Source: Steromphala cineraria
Taxonomy: Eukaryota > Mollusca > Gastropoda > Trochida > Trochidae
Length of the DNA: 64,000 nt
Assembly: GCA_916613615.1 (NCBI GenBank)
Contig: OU744731.1
Location: 62,398,880 to 62,462,879 of the forward strand
Reading direction: 5' to 3'
The translations under genes and the position numbers were made by a program. Every line of letters starts with the position of its first letter. Positions within the stretch are counted from its first letter, which is position 1. The notes under the pieces were generated by a model. That model worked only from the letters and a program-made list of their open reading frames with translations, had not been told where the DNA came from and made no database searches. Below, one piece after another: positions 48,862-62,255 of the stretch.

Positions 48862-50579
48862 TTAACACAGGAAAATAGGAATGTTACTAACGAGATAAAC
48901 TTCTAAAAACAAGAAATGATTTGTTCAAGGGAGAAATCTATCTTTTTCATCAAATCTTAAAAATCATAAAAACATAGTTCATTCAAATATTTTTTTTTGG
49001 TATCTATTTTCATTTTAAACTCAATACTGATTAAACGTCTGTATGCAATCTTGGAGGTTTTTTTTGGTGAGCTTTCAATTACTTTAACATGCCAATAAAA
49101 CTTGGAAAGGTTACATTTATAATTTACAGCCGCTTGCAATTCTATCTTAATGGATTCGATTGTGTTTTTTTTTATTAATAATGTTTTTTTCAGAAAAGCT
49201 ACCTTAATGAAATGAAATATTAAATAATTACTTTTATGATGAGGCTGCAAGTCATGATTCCTGCTACCTTTTGTCAATTTATACACCTCATGGCCTTTTA
49301 AAACTGAATAATTACAGTAAGCAAAAGTAATAAAAACTATGAATTGAGATTATTTTAAAGGTTTAACGTTCTCAAGATAATGACATAAACATTATTTAAA
49401 TGCATTCACAGATATAACATTGAGTTAGAGTGCTGTCTACGAAATTGATAGTTAATAAGCATGACCATAGAAATAAACCCAACGGGAGAACGGTAAACAC
49501 ATTTGTGCTTTAAAATAGTATATACAAGAACTAAATATATATTCAAAGTAAGATATACCTGGAACATTTATTAGGAAAGAAATTTAGTTATAGTCTGAAA
49601 TCAATCTAATGAATGTATGGATTTATATTCTGTTTTAACGAAGACAAATATTGTTCAATCTGTGAAATGCTTCAATTTTTCAATCTGTTTAATGCTTCAA
49701 TGTCACTTAAATGGCCATTATGCATTCCTGGCTCATTATCCGTAAATCGAATATTAAAATATTGATGAAAGTTCGTTTCCTTTTATAAAAATAAAACATT
49801 AGTCTTGAATTAAATTAAATTTGGATATGATACGTCTTTTCTACAATTGACAGGAACTACTATTTAAAAATTGATGAATTGTTGTAGATTTAGACTTATT
49901 TGACTGTTTTTGAAAGAAAACTTAAGCCACATGTTGTCATTGTAAATATGAGTAGGACTTAAATATCATTATAAAATTCATGATGGTAAGTGTTTAAAGA
50001 TACTCTTTTCTATACCTTGTTCTAAAGGCTAAAATAAGAAAATGATGTGTCCGTATGATTGAGATATTCAAGAAAGTGGATGAATTTGTATTCATGATAA
50101 GAAAATCCTAGCTCATACATGTAGCTTGACAATTTAACAGATCAGTTTTATGGCATCAAACCTTTATTTCATCAATAGTAGAACAATGATTACTTAAGCT
50201 TGTGTATGATCGCAAATCCTTTGTTTCTGTTAGTCGTGTGGTTTCAATAAAAAGAGAGACAAATAATGATAGAAGAATACATTGCGTTATTTAGTTATGC
50301 ACAAAGTCGAATATGATAATTATGAAAGGATTTGAAGTCGATCTTAATCGCTTTACAGATTTACCACTGGTGCCAACATGGTTTCAATGACTGTCTAGAG
50401 GTCATATGTCAAGGACATGCTATACAAATCCACAGAAAATCAGAAACATTTCAAGGATTATCAGCAACACATCGATTTCGTCATGCTGTCGAAACCTAGT
50501 AAATATAACAATGACAAAACGACCCCTTTGGGAATAAAGTCCTTTGTGTTGATAAAGCAGCAAATTGAGTTTCTTGCAT

Positions 50580-50810
50580 TGGAGTCACGTTTGTGTTGGA
50601 CCGGTTCCATAGTAATCACTACATAATTCCACTATATCAACATTTCCTTTGTCAATTCGTCAGACATGTAATACCCGAGCTTGATGTCATGATTTGCTCT
50701 CATGATGAGGTTTCAAAACATTGATTGATAGATCTGATAGTCTTCATGCCTACAGAACAACTTGGCCAAAATTCAAGCTTATTGATTTGTGACTTCACTT
50801 CCTACATGCT
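50580..50810 (-). pseudogene. broken coding-like segment, unit C
   Basis: It aligns with the minus-strand frames at 26482 and 39061 (shared phrases gacatgtaatacccgagctt and aacattgattgata) but contains indels, for example extra bases around gcctacagaacaacttgg and a lost base in gtcaattcgtc, that break the frame. It shows the segment is not maintained in all units. Confidence 0.45.
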
Positions 50811-51277
50811 GAATTAGTATTGAACATTTATTATTTACTGTTTCTCGTGTTTGTAATAGAAGATCAAGAGTGGTATATATGTATTCACCATGAGATAACT
50901 ATTATTTTCCCATTGACAAGTACTCAAATTTTCCATTTTCAAAAGTTCATGTTATTGTAATAACAGTTTCTTTCTGTCCTCTCTAATGGTAAACAATATT
51001 AACAATTTGAAATAAGACAGACTTCAACTGATAGGTATGCCGCTAATGGTTAAAATATTGCCCAAGCGAAGTAAAACAATATCTCACTCACTCAATGGAT
51101 AGGTAGTCAACATGATGGGTGTAATTATGAAGCAAGTCAGTAAGATCATTTCCATATGTAAGAAAATATTCCGTTGAAACGTTTTTTCGTTATAGGTGTA
51201 TTATTGTGAACTGACTTTATTTTTTGCACATTTTCCCTATACAGATATAGTGCAGTTCAATGATTTTTGGTAACTAA

Positions 51278-51390
51278 GTTATTGATTTTATTGTGGTGTT
51301 ATACATATAATGCTCCAGAATCTGAAATGTAGACTGAGCCTATGGCCTCAAATGTAATGAAATAAATATTGAATGAATATGATATACTGA
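51278..51390 (+). mobile_element. short LINE 3'-end insertion with 7-bp target duplication
   Basis: A 113-bp insertion flanked by TAACTAA at 51271-51277 and 51391-51397 interrupts sequence that is continuous in unit B (about 39950-39985). It ends gcctcaaatgtaatgaaata then aatattgaatgaatatgata, the style of LINE 3' tails. This is a severely 5'-truncated non-LTR insertion specific to C. Confidence 0.7.
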
Positions 51391-51524
51391 TAACTAACTT
51401 CACATACAAAGATAAGTATCCTTGCAATGAAACTTTTACTCTCTTTGACAAATATGACGGTTAACCATCGCAACCTTTTGTATTATGATAACATTAACAC
51501 TGATGTGTTTCATTTTTCTTTCAG

Positions 51525-51553
51525 TTGAAGTCAAGGCATTTAACTCTCAATAG
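51525..51553 (+). other. 29-nt micro-exon-like block, unit C
   Basis: It has the same acceptor (tttctttcag) and donor (gtaagt) and exactly the same length as in A and B, despite changed bases. In the phase open in A and B it now reads EVKAFNSQ and a stop (tag immediately before the donor). Splice signals are therefore better kept than the reading frame. Confidence 0.4.
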
Positions 51554-51660
51554 GTAAGTTCATTTTAAGAACTCTAAAGTTGTAATGGTATAACATATAT
51601 ATTATCCTCACTAACTTCAGATAGAACTGTTTTGGACAGCCAGCAATGCACTACTTCCCA

Positions 51661-51992
51661 AAAAAGTCATGAAATGTTGATCAAGTTTCTGTTCTTTTTA
51701 GACCAAATCGGTGGGTTCCGGCAGCTTCACTTGGCGGACAAAAAAATGCACCACAATTCATTTGAATATTGTTAGCAAATGACAAGGCTTCTCGCATGAA
51801 AAGGGAACTTCATATCAAAATGCCGTTGAAATGATTCAGTAGCCAAATGATGATTGTAATTCAGCGTCGCTGATTGCATAACTTACTTTGATTGCCTCCA
51901 ATCAGGCATTTCCAATTCTACCCCATAAACTCGGCGAATAAAAAGATAGGCTCGATCAACATTTCATGACTTAATCTGCCTCTGTGGGAATT
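51661..51992. mobile_element. Mutator-like MITE, copy 2 (left end trimmed)
   Basis: It matches 4781-5079 in the same orientation: aagtcatgaaatgttgatc at the left, ttctgttctttttagacc, gattgcctccaatcaggcat and the right end ctcgatcaacatttcatgac to ctgcctctgtg. The outer roughly 25 bp of the left end are absent. It lies immediately beyond the end of unit C, at the array breakpoint. Confidence 0.75.
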
Positions 51993-51999
51993 GCAAATA

Positions 52000-52600
52000 T
52001 TTAAGACACATGCTCTCCTGAGCATTTCAACCATTCAATAGAGTACAGATTACGCATAATTACATATTTAGCAACAGGAACAGCTACATGATAATAAATT
52101 GTTAATGATGTAATTAATGTAAAGCACCTCAACAATTATTAGAAACTTAAGGGGGAAATTATAAGAATCTGTTTATGTTTTCATGATTACATTTTTATGG
52201 CCATTACGAAACCTTTAAATATGGAAGTATCATTGTAAATTTTTTATTTGTTAATGTTATGTGGCATTGTCATTCCCAACCATTCAAAATCACAGTTCTC
52301 TTATAGTTTTATTAAGCAAAACTATGTGGTTTAACCCCTTATTGCAAGAATATAAAGATCATGACTTTTCTTCCAAATTTATTATTTTTGTATATTTTAA
52401 GTTTAAATGAACTCATGATAGACTATTTATTAAGTATCTTCATAATGTCCAAACATAGAACTTATAAAACAAAAAATGTCAAAAATTCTAACTTATTATA
52501 CAACCTCATGTACCTTAAATCGTACGTAAACATCTTTAGTTCTCAACGAATTTAATGACATCTGTCATATTTTCTGTTCGATATTAGCGTTTTGGAAAAA
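52000..52600. other. AT-rich DNA, nothing recognised
   Basis: No homology to the units and no gene. The 64-residue frame at 52361-52555 has only AT-driven composition. Confidence 0.45.
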
Positions 52601-52604
52601 TGGA

Positions 52605-55600
52605 ATCCACAGCTGTAATCCCATCACACAAGCTTACAATGTCTTTACATAATTGAGTTCCTGTTCCTTGCTAAATACAGAATGGAACTGACGGTGGCAT
52701 GTCCTTAAAAGAAAATTATGTCATTGTTGAAATATAAGCATGCATCATTCAAACCTGTCTGTTATAACATTTTTCAAGATTAAAGATCTACTTTGACTTA
52801 ATGTCAAAACCAGACCCTTCATCAAACAATCCAATATGACTTTCTACTGCTTGGGTTGTTGAGGTCAATACGTGTATGATGGGCTTCAGACAGTTATGAC
52901 ACAGCTTCTGTCAAGTTATGCCCTAACAGATGAATCTAATCCTTGTGAAGTTGTATTCAGGAAATCGGGAGAACCGAAGAAGGCATCATGTCCATAGTGA
53001 CTGAATGATTATTGAAACGAGTTTCATTTGGTTAAGATTATGGTTAACAAAAGATTAATAGCTTTGATATTTTTGTGAAGTGGTTTATAGGTACCTTTCT
53101 GCAGTGTTTACTGTATACATTAGAGAAATAGAAACATAGTTTCAATGTGAAATCATTTATTCAGTATTTAACTTTTTAAATTTAATAGCAAAGCACTGCA
53201 AAATTATAATCTTTGTTATGAAATAATTTGTGATATAGGAGTGTCTAAATGCCTGGGTATTTAATCCTTTCTTTGTTCGTTCAATCAACTCTTTCCCACT
53301 CCAAGTAGGCAACTAATGGATGGGAAAAGATAAAATAATTAATGTTTTACCTCTTTCACATTTTTGGGTTTTGATAATGGAAACATATACACGCAAAGTT
53401 AACTTTGACCAATTGAGATTGCGTTAGAATTATGTTCCAAACAGTAAATACAATTTTACGCAAATTTAAAAAAAACTTTCTTTAGATAGAGTAATGACTA
53501 TTTTTAAGATAAAGAGTGTACAAAATTGAGAAAGCCCAAAAACTTAGTTTAATATTGTTGCATTTAACTTGTAGATAGTCACCGCTGTCATGACATATTT
53601 CTCACATTGTAAATATCATACCAACATTATTTATAAATATAGAACTTATATTTGCGCATTTTGTACTAAATATTATCGTATCTTGTCTCTGCAATCACTT
53701 AATGCAATTATAGATATCCTTGGCGCTAATGATAGAAATAACTAACAGTTTTTATCGAAAATCTCTGGATCATATGGTTGCCATTAATGAGATAAATACA
53801 GCTGAATCTCTGGAATATAGAGAGTTCAACTGTTTGTGTCATTGCTTTAGGAATTAGGAATTGGTTCAAATATCATCTAATAAATTATTTGCTTACGTTC
53901 AACTGATTCAAATACTATATAATCAAAAGAAATAATTTGCTAGGTAGATGAGATAACTAATTCCCTCATCAAATACTAAAAGGTGTTAGTCTTAGTATTA
54001 CAGCAAACCATTTGGCAGTGATTTAGTCAACGGTGCAAAATATATAATTGTCATATGACATTGTCATTTTCAAATTTGTTTTTAGAAATACGTAATTCAA
54101 TTTCAATGATAACCAATGTTGACAATTCAAAATTCCATTTTGTCAAAATTGTGTTAAATCAATAAATTGTTGCATGAAGAACAAACATCTGAATTTTGAC
54201 TCCATACCTATGTTGGAGAATGCCAGAAGTGTTGTATTCGAATGCAAACTTATCCTTTCTATATGTATGTATTGTAGTAATGATCCAGTAACCAAACAAT
54301 AAAAAATATCGCTTTAGAATACTTTTTAATATATAGGAGCCAAATCGGAAATTCTACAGTCAACAATCTTAGTCGATGTAGACAGAGCTAGTACAGACTA
54401 AACTTTTGTAATTTAAATATTGACATTTAGCTTGCACATGACGCTTCAATGATGTTTTGTATATGATAATTATACTTTTTTGCAATAAAAGAAACTTTTC
54501 ACTTCTCTTAAGGAATTTGGATACAAAATATCAAGGTATTAAGAAATAACTAAAATTGGTCGTATTGGTCTTTGTCTTGATTTAGATTATGTCATAAAAA
54601 TACCATGTCACCTCAGTTTTGCCTTCGTTTTCCATAAAAGAACCCACCCGTATGCAGATCCAATGATGAAAATGTAATAATTAAAAAACTCTTTAACTTT
54701 TGAATATAATTGTTAATTTCTTGTTTTCTATTAAGGCATTGCAGTATAGAAATACACTTATTCAGAAAAAAGAGCTTGAATATGATATGAAGTAAATCCG
54801 TACAAATAACCTTTTTTTTAAATGATGATTTTAGTAAAATATGTATTCTTTTATGAAAAAAATTAATTTCTCGTATTAAGATTTTGTTGAAAATTATATA
54901 ATTTATAATGATACACACTTTTAGAAGATTCAAAAGAAACAATAATTCACCAGGGGATGATAGAGATATTCACATTCAAGCTAGCCTTATCACTGACATT
55001 TAACATCCAGAGGAGATAACTCTTCATTGTTAACATTACCCATTTTTAGATCTTTTCATTAGGATAATGTTAATTAGAAAAATAAATTTTATCATAAAAC
55101 AAATACTTATGTAAGAAAATATAATACATTCATTATCTTTTATTAAACGTAATCATTATTTAATTTGTCAATTTTCAAACCTCACACTGTCAGTGAAAAA
55201 TAAACAAACAAAAATAAACTTTTCAATGACACAATCTGACTGCCGATGTGCAGTAACAATATCAAACCTTCTTGAAAACGCACAATGGTAGCACATGATC
55301 CTGTACATACATGTAGCTCTGTTAACTGCTATGAGTGGTGTTCAGCAACATTGGGATTGGCTTGCTGGAGGGTTGGGTTTACCCTGTCTAAAACTTGAAG
55401 GGTTGGTTATTCCATGCCCCACAGGCTTCATTCAAAAAGTGCATGTTCAGGCAGCATAAAATTTAAAACCTGGCAAAAGGGATGTAATTGTTTGACCTTC
55501 TATTGATACATATGTCAGCGTGTTTAGACCAGGGTAATAACATTCTTTTCGCGCCATGAGAAACCATTGATTTCATTGATTTAAGCGCTCTTTGCATGGA

Positions 55601-56625
55601 TAGATGTTCATATGTCATCAAATTGCCTTTCTTGTAACCATTTCTCTACATTTCTCTTTTCTTTTATACTTTAAACTCTCTAAATAAGAATGACATAGAA
55701 CTAGTTAAGCAATGGTAGATGCAATAGGCATGTAAACGGCGTTATGGTTCCAAGTTTTCAGCGTTTTAACAGTCCCTATTGTAGACTTGAACAGCCAGCA
55801 AAGGAAAGCTTTTAGTGCAATAACGAGTGGATTTTCCAGTAATTGCCATATGCCCTTAACTGGCCCTCGATTGGCTCTTGTGGAGTGCTTGAAGGTGGTA
55901 TACCTTGAGTCATGTATTTTGTTCTCGGCAAATTGATAGCTAGTCGGTTTCAGTTCTAGCTAGGTTTCAGATAAAGTGTTAATGGAGACGGGACCGGAGA
56001 TCATGAAAGCTGCTTTTGACATTTCTAGAAGCAAATTCGAACCTCTGTGAGATGTTAATTACAGTGAATGTAATTTACCCAAGAAATAAAGATATTCATT
56101 TGATGTGAAATGTTAAGTGGAAACAATCGCAGTTGTCACATAGGTTAACAGCACTGTGATACACTCAATAAATAACAATTGCCTGCAAGCTACTTCTGTC
56201 AGAAGCAAAGGCCTATGGTGATGTAACGCCTACTCTCAGAGCAATCAGTTTGCATGTCAATTACGGTGTCACAACACTTACTAAGAGGTTGTTCTTTTCA
56301 AACTTTTGTCTACGCTGGTTTGGCTTGTAATAACTGCCAATTTAATTCAATATCTTTCCGGGCCCAAAGCCAGAGTCTATCCAATTACGCCTCTTTCTTT
56401 GCATCAGCTTCCCCAGCTTACATGTAATCAGATTTGGACCTTAAATGGGGCCGAAATTGAAAATCGATACTCGATGAAGGCCAAAGAGGGGCATCTCCAA
56501 GTGCACTAATGCCTTCGTTAGACACTATCATTGGTGTCACTGGATATAATCTAGTTATAGTCAAGAGAACTCAGTGATTCAGTTGTAGCTCTTCTTCCTG
56601 CTTAAAATATCTTCCCAAGAGCACA
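52605..56625 (-). repeat. inverted, diverged copy of part of the unit (copy E)
   Basis: Read backwards, 52605-53000 matches about 24000-24900 of unit A (for example acaagcttacaatgtcttta against the complement of the timetable word ttacataattgag, and aagcatgcatcattcaaacc), while 55690-56625 matches about 22330-23270. The order is inverted and consistent. Between them, 53000-55690 is far longer than the equivalent interval and holds no recognised match, so it has received extra DNA. Divergence is clearly greater than between A and B. The 109-residue minus frame at 54613-54942 looks like chance AT coding. Confidence 0.75.
55780..55900 (+). pseudogene. fossil frame of the widely copied block in copy E
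   Basis: The plus strand here reads VDLNSQQRKAFSAITSGF, then NCHMPLTGPRLALVECLK, matching the minus-strand peptides of units A to C. It ends at a stop near 55945 after VVYLESCILFSAN. Upstream similarity decays. It confirms that this coding-like stretch predates the tandem array. Confidence 0.25.
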
Positions 56626-56629
56626 TGGC

Positions 56630-57775
56630 AAACGTATCGCAGCAATGATACAATTATTCCTTCCAAAGAAAACATATAGACTATAAATTCGGCTTCAATA
56701 GCTTTCGTTCCATTTTGATGATTTGCATGTTTTCATCTGCAATATCAGGCCGTTCCATTGATACAGAATATTTATTCCTGATATTTCTGTTTCTGATCTT
56801 CCTTTTTTGATATAAAGCTGACAGAAATGCCATTGTAAACTTTGTGTGTTTAATTCTAACACAGTTTTCAAATTAACCACTTGCATCAAACATTAATATT
56901 GTAAACTCATTTGATTCATAGTTTCCTCATTTGAAAAAAAATAAGCAATCAGGAAAAGGAAAGTTAGAATTTCGATACACATCACAATACACAAACAAAC
57001 ATTTGATTTAAAGGCACTTCCTGTGTAGGAAGCCTAAATAAACCATGGGATAGAATAATACTGCCAAAGATAACGCTCTTTGATACCAAACCAGTCTAAA
57101 TGAAAACATGGTTTGAAGTAATTTGCTTGAGAGTGAAGGAAGTCAAAATGTTGATGCTTTTATTTAATAATAATTACCAATTTGGCTAAGCATCCTCACA
57201 ATATATCTGCGGATTGTTTAGTCACTGGTTCAAAAAAAAATTTAAAATGACGGGAAAATAGACAGAATGGATAGTATTTTTGAATTTCCAATTTTCTTAA
57301 TTTTCAAATAATATATTCAACATCAACTCTCTAAGAAGTCAATCACACCATTCCATTGACTTTGTGCAAAGGAACACATATGTAAGACCAAAAGCTGTTG
57401 ATCACTGTTTCCGAAATTTTGACACCTGGTCACTTAACTGATTTGCCAAAATTATTTTGGATAATTGATAGACATGACTTCCACACTTGTTTATGCTAAA
57501 TGAAAGTTGGTTTATGTAGTGAAATTTCATCATGACCTGTTACACTTTTGCAATGCTAGGATAGCACAAATACATTTCAAATTACTATATGTCTACTCAG
57601 TGTGCTATGCAAAGGATTGACGGCATATATCTTCATAGGTAGGTACCCAGTATTGATTCTTTGAGGGGATTAGAGGATTGACATACATAAGTAATAAAGT
57701 CTCGGGGTAACAACTTGTGTAAATGCACATAAACATAGCGCCTAATTATTATTTTGATAGTTTAAAAAAAATAAT
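56630..57775. other. AT-rich DNA, nothing recognised
   Basis: No unit homology, repeat or supported gene; one 64-residue minus-strand frame (56695-56889) without motif. Confidence 0.45.
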
Positions 57776-57781
57776 GTTTAA

Positions 57782-58083
57782 AAAGGTTTTTAAAAAATTT
57801 ATATTCTTTAATTTTCACCGTTAATGTTATGCTTATTGTAAGTATTTTTTTAGTAGTATAAAAAATCTCATTACACAAACCAATCATTCATAGACAGAGA
57901 ACACATTATGAAGATTCACATAAAGTCCATTGGCGGTCATTTTTGCCTGAAAACATTTAATTCATTTGATGAAAGAAAAGGAAATCACATGGCTGGAATT
58001 TACCTTAGCCTTCAATTGGAACCATTTAGTATAATTTTCCTGACATCACCTTATATTTCCCCTAAAAACGTGCTACTGGCCCT
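57782..58083. mobile_element. TTAA-type MITE, copy 5 (left end damaged)
   Basis: It is flanked by TTAA at 57778-57781 and 58084-58087. The right end reads cgtgctactggccct. The left end has lost about 12 bp: aaaggttttt in place of the usual ggggcagtagcacgttttt. The interior keeps catagacagagaacacatta and cctgacatcaccttat. Confidence 0.85.
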
Positions 58084-58089
58084 TTAAGG

Positions 58090-58940
58090 AAGAAGACGTA
58101 GAACCAAAAAAAACCATTGTTGCTAAAACTTTCAGTTTTGGAGTCCGATTTCCATTTTAATCATTTCATGAGAACTTCTCAGTCAGTGTTTTTTTTCAAT
58201 CAGCTCTTCAACTTCTGAAACTTCTGACAATATCATTGAAAAAAGTACATTTATAATTGAAACTGGTTTGCGATTATATCTTAATTGAATAAAATTCTTC
58301 TTCTTTTATGATGAAAATTGGTCTGGAAATTCACGTAATGTCATTAAATATTAAATAGTCCGTGATAAGGCTGCAAGTCAAGGTTTTTGATATTTTTAAC
58401 CAACACACGCCAAACATTTTAAAAATGACAACTTGTGATCAGTAATAGAAACACTTGAATGAAATATGTGTAAAACATAAATAAAATTTTAAAAAAATGA
58501 TCAGGTTAATCTTAATTTCCGTGTCATTATATCTTTCCGGAAATTCAAGTCTAGCAGACGTTTGATAATGGAATGGTAATTGCTATGGTATTAAGTTAAT
58601 TCATCAATAGCGTTTGGGATTTAAGTTATTTATTAGCAGAGAAATTAAGAGAATGTTATTCCTATGTGTAGAAAAAAGTGTTGTTAACACGTATCACAGT
58701 TTAGATACAGAGGTTTATTTTCTGTCATGCTTTACAGAACATGAATAATAAAACTTTAATCTGTAGCAGTTTTGGAACTAAACTTTTCCAAGGAAAATAG
58801 CCTTCAAAAACTTGGAAAATCGCCAAAAAAATAAAATGTTTATGTCTATATATTTACTTAGATATCAACTTTTATATAAGTATATAATATTTATATAGTG
58901 GATTCGTCAAACAATTATTTGACATTGCTTTAGCTCAAAA
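58090..58940. other. AT-rich DNA, nothing recognised
   Basis: No supported feature on either strand. Confidence 0.45.
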
Positions 58941-58945
58941 ACCTC

Positions 58946-59254
58946 TTAAAGTAAATAAAAGGCCAGAAAGGTCATTACCATCAAAGTTGCAACACAGGCT
59001 ATCATCACTATGCATCCACTTGTCAGTTCATCGGGATTATTATATTTCAGCAGTGGTAACAAATATTTGTTCGTATTTTTCATTAATTTTTTAAATTGTG
59101 TATTGCATACAATTATTTCATATATTGAAAATATATCTTTTTTAAAGAATAGAAAACCAATAAATAGTAACAGCAACAAAGCTATCGTGAATTTCACACA
59201 AGACAAAAAGATAATTGTCAAAAAAATTTGAAAATTCGGCAGGAATGGATTCAC
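58946..59254 (-). CDS. hypothetical two-span membrane-like frame
   Basis: A minus-strand frame, open from an upstream TAA near 59308, has no ATG at its head; the first usable non-ATG codon gives 102 residues. It shows two hydrophobic stretches: one near residues 8-37 (IFLTIIFLSCVKFTIALLLL and on) and one at the very C-terminus (GCIVMIACVATLMVMTFLAF then YLL). Codon use of the last 30 codons is less AT-biased than nearby frames. It could be the last exon of a membrane protein, but the absence of a start, acceptor or family makes chance at least as likely. Confidence 0.15.
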   Translation of the reverse strand: MNPFLPNFQIFLTIIFLSCVKFTIALLLLLFIGFLFFKKDIFSIYEIIVCNTQFKKLMKNTNKYLLPLLKYNNPDELTSGCIVMIACVATLMVMTFLAFYLL

Positions 59255-60310
59255 TTTATCATGGTAAAAAATTGTATAGTGGCAAGCGACGATAAAAGGA
59301 TTCAGCGTTTATGGTTATTAATTGTATTACAAAGATAACAGTAATAATAGTTACCCAATTGATGTTGTTTCTCTTACAAGGGCAATGGAATAGTTTAAAA
59401 TGTCCTGATTTTTGTTTGAAACGCACTGCTGGTCACAATGACAAAGAAGTCTCCATTAACGTTTAAATAAAAAAAAAATGTTATCTAGAAATCCTATATT
59501 TTGTATGTATAGTTGTCCTACATACTCTAATCAGTTTTATCCGCTTAGTTGAACACGATAATCTTACATAAGTAAAAAGTTAGTAGCAAATAGATGAGGA
59601 CAGATCACCCAACAGATGAATTTATGTCTCAGTCATTATGAAAAGGATCACATATAGTGGGTATTTTTGTGAAGTTTGTTGGCAGTGAAAAGTTCTTCAG
59701 TGTTTTTTAAATGCTCTGCATGAACTGCGTGTTTTAACAATGCTTCTTAATTATTCAGTTCATCAGCATAGTTTTCTACTTGATGTTAGACTTGAGTGCA
59801 AACCTTTATATCTCGATTAGGACAATTGGCACCTAACTTTGACTTCAATGGTACAAGGAACCTTGGCATACTTGATTTGATTGAACAGACCTTGTGCATT
59901 TTAACCTTGTCCTGCATTAGTTCATGCATACTATATTACAGATGTTTTTCACAGAAATAGTTCTGATCGGTTTACAAAATGTAGCCAATAGTGTTTATTT
60001 TCATAGATTATGCTGTGAAAACTATGATTGGTGTGTTACCTTGACTCAATTAGTGCTACATTAACCACAACTGGAAATACTAGGAGAATTGGCAAATAAA
60101 TGAAATGGTTGATGCATGTGTAAAACACTTTGCTCTAATAATCAAACGGAGGTCTCCGTTATTTTTAACCTGATATCAATAAACCAGTCCAATATCTAAC
60201 ATGTTCAACAGCAAAAAGCAGACACACAGTGACGATGTTAGCTACAGTCTAATTTACCAAATTGTTTTCACCTTGATCTTAACGGCACAATTCCCCAATT
60301 TTCGTGTCAC

Positions 60311-60375
60311 CAGACGGCACTAAGTGAACGTGGGTGTCGTCTGCATGTCACGTGACTTGACAGTTCTGACACGTG
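60311..60375 (+). promoter_or_regulatory. hairpin plus paired CACGTG boxes, unit D
   Basis: Arms CAGACGGCAC (60311-60320) and GTGTCGTCTG (60334-60343) pair with one G-T wobble; boxes at 60349-60354 and 60370-60375 keep the 21-bp spacing. Confidence 0.5.
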
Positions 60376-62184
60376 ATCTAACCAGACATGTGCACTAACG
60401 AGAAATTGCGAGATCCTGTATCACGAAGATCTCGCCCGTCACTCTGACCTCCACGGCTCAGATTTTTCAGATGTATCATATATTTGGTTCAATCTTCTCT
60501 AAAATCTCTGTATATAACACATGGAACTTGATATTGTTCAGATTCAAGATGTAGAAGACTTGATTTTCGATAAATCTGGGATTCAATATCTATCATTTAC
60601 TAGGAAATAAAATTGTTTGTCACAGTATTTATTGCTAACTTACCAAGGCGGCATGTCATCAATAACTCTCCAATGAATAGTTTTGAAAATGACAATTGTT
60701 TGAAATTCAAAATTATGAACAGGTTAAATTAAAATACTAAGCTTTAGATTAAGATAAAAAATGGTCTGAAAAAAATGCTACCTTTAGTTTCAATGTTAAT
60801 TCTGTCTCACTGATTCCATGATTCAAACATTTCCTTCACAAAGGATAGATCTTGGGAAGGCTTGAGTCGTGTTTTGATTGAACGGAAACAGAAATAGAGG
60901 TAACATTAAATGGCGAGAATAGAGACAGACATGCCATCCCAAACAGGAATCAGACGGAAACATGAGCTCGTCGCTTCGCCAATGCTTAAGAACACTATCC
61001 TTGATGCAATTATGTGATACATGTAGAAAAGACATGAAACACGGAAATGTATTGCTCTCGTATCACCACAATTATCATTCGAGATCTTCAGTGGAAAGGT
61101 AATAAAACTCGAGCTGTGCGCACTGTGTTAATGCTGACGAAGCGATGATACCTAATAGCCTTCAATTAACTTGAGCCTTTGCCCAATAGCTCCCAACATA
61201 TGAAGGTGTTAAATAACTGATAGTGCCAAGGATCGTAGAAAACTAAGGTGTTTTATTACACAGTAGAACCAGATAGGGAACTTTACACCTGCTAAGAAGG
61301 CTATATTAACATAAAAACAATCTGCAGCTCTTAACAGGCTCCACTTACTTTGCAAACACTAATTTTCTCCTTAGATCAGACGTTTCAAAGAACTAGGGCA
61401 TTTATGTAAGGTTTGCAAAAGTCCTTTTGAACATAATCGTTTATCGCAAACAAGAACGATGTGATTTGATAAAGATTTTGCTTTTCGTGAGGTCAGAGAT
61501 ATCTTTTTTTTCAGGCTTTTATTCATGTTGATTCTTGAAGATTACAAGCAATATTCCTTTGAGGTTTTGATTTAAAATTTTAAGAGTGTATTGAAAATGT
61601 TATATGCATATCTACATCGCATAAGCATGTTATTTTTGGGCAATTTTAACTAGAGACTTGAGATTTCATATGTATATGATACACTCAGGAACAAAAGAAA
61701 CTACACCAAGTTTTCAAAAGCAAATTACTGTTGTTGCATTAAATCCAGTGATAACCGCATTGATTGTAATACATTTTTACACTTTCATGCATCAGAGTAT
61801 GATACCTCACCAAACACTAAACTATTATCTGTAGAAATTAAACTTATTATGTTATTAAATTTTCTTTTTATTAAGGAAAGCAAAGAGTATTGTGCCAGAA
61901 AAAGCAAAAACCACGTCTAATAAAGATTAGGAGTTTTAAAACAGTGAGGTGAGGTGATTTTGAGTTCAACGGCACTCTGTAGAGTATTGTATTTATAACA
62001 TAACTGCTAGTGTCATTGCAGAGAGAAAGTTGGCATCACGAGTGTGGCTATGCATCATGGTGATCCCTGCAAGCATGGCCTGCAACTATCGAACCATGAG
62101 TGGTACTGCGCTTAGATTCAGTGTAGAATTGCAGCGAAAGCTGACTGCATGTAGAACAGTTCTTTACTGAAAATTTGCTGAGAC

Positions 62185-62255
62185 CCTTAGAGATTCGAAC
62201 CATCAGTCTCTTGATTTGATATAGCTAAGCAGCTCGCTAAGACAATTAATTCTTA
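62185..62255 (-). repeat. tRNA-like sequence, unit D
   Basis: This is the counterpart of the unit C segment, with one change in the T-loop region (gaaccatcag in place of gaaccgtcag on the plus strand). The same partial A-box-like and B-box-like words are visible on the minus strand. Confidence 0.35.

Larger units (their letters stand above)
41980..51650 (+). repeat. tandem segmental duplication, unit C (5'-truncated)
   Basis: It starts at the point equal to about 18851 of unit A (ctaacatgttcaaacaa) and ends after the micro-exon-like block. It is more diverged from A and B than these are from each other. It lacks the MITE, lacks about 480 bp matching A 24150-24630, and contains about 950 bp (47578-48520) not seen in A or B. 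Confidence 0.9.

Noticed and set aside
54613..54942. 109-residue minus-strand frame rich in I, L, F and K
   Set aside because: Composition is that expected of AT-rich random DNA; no motif and no second copy.
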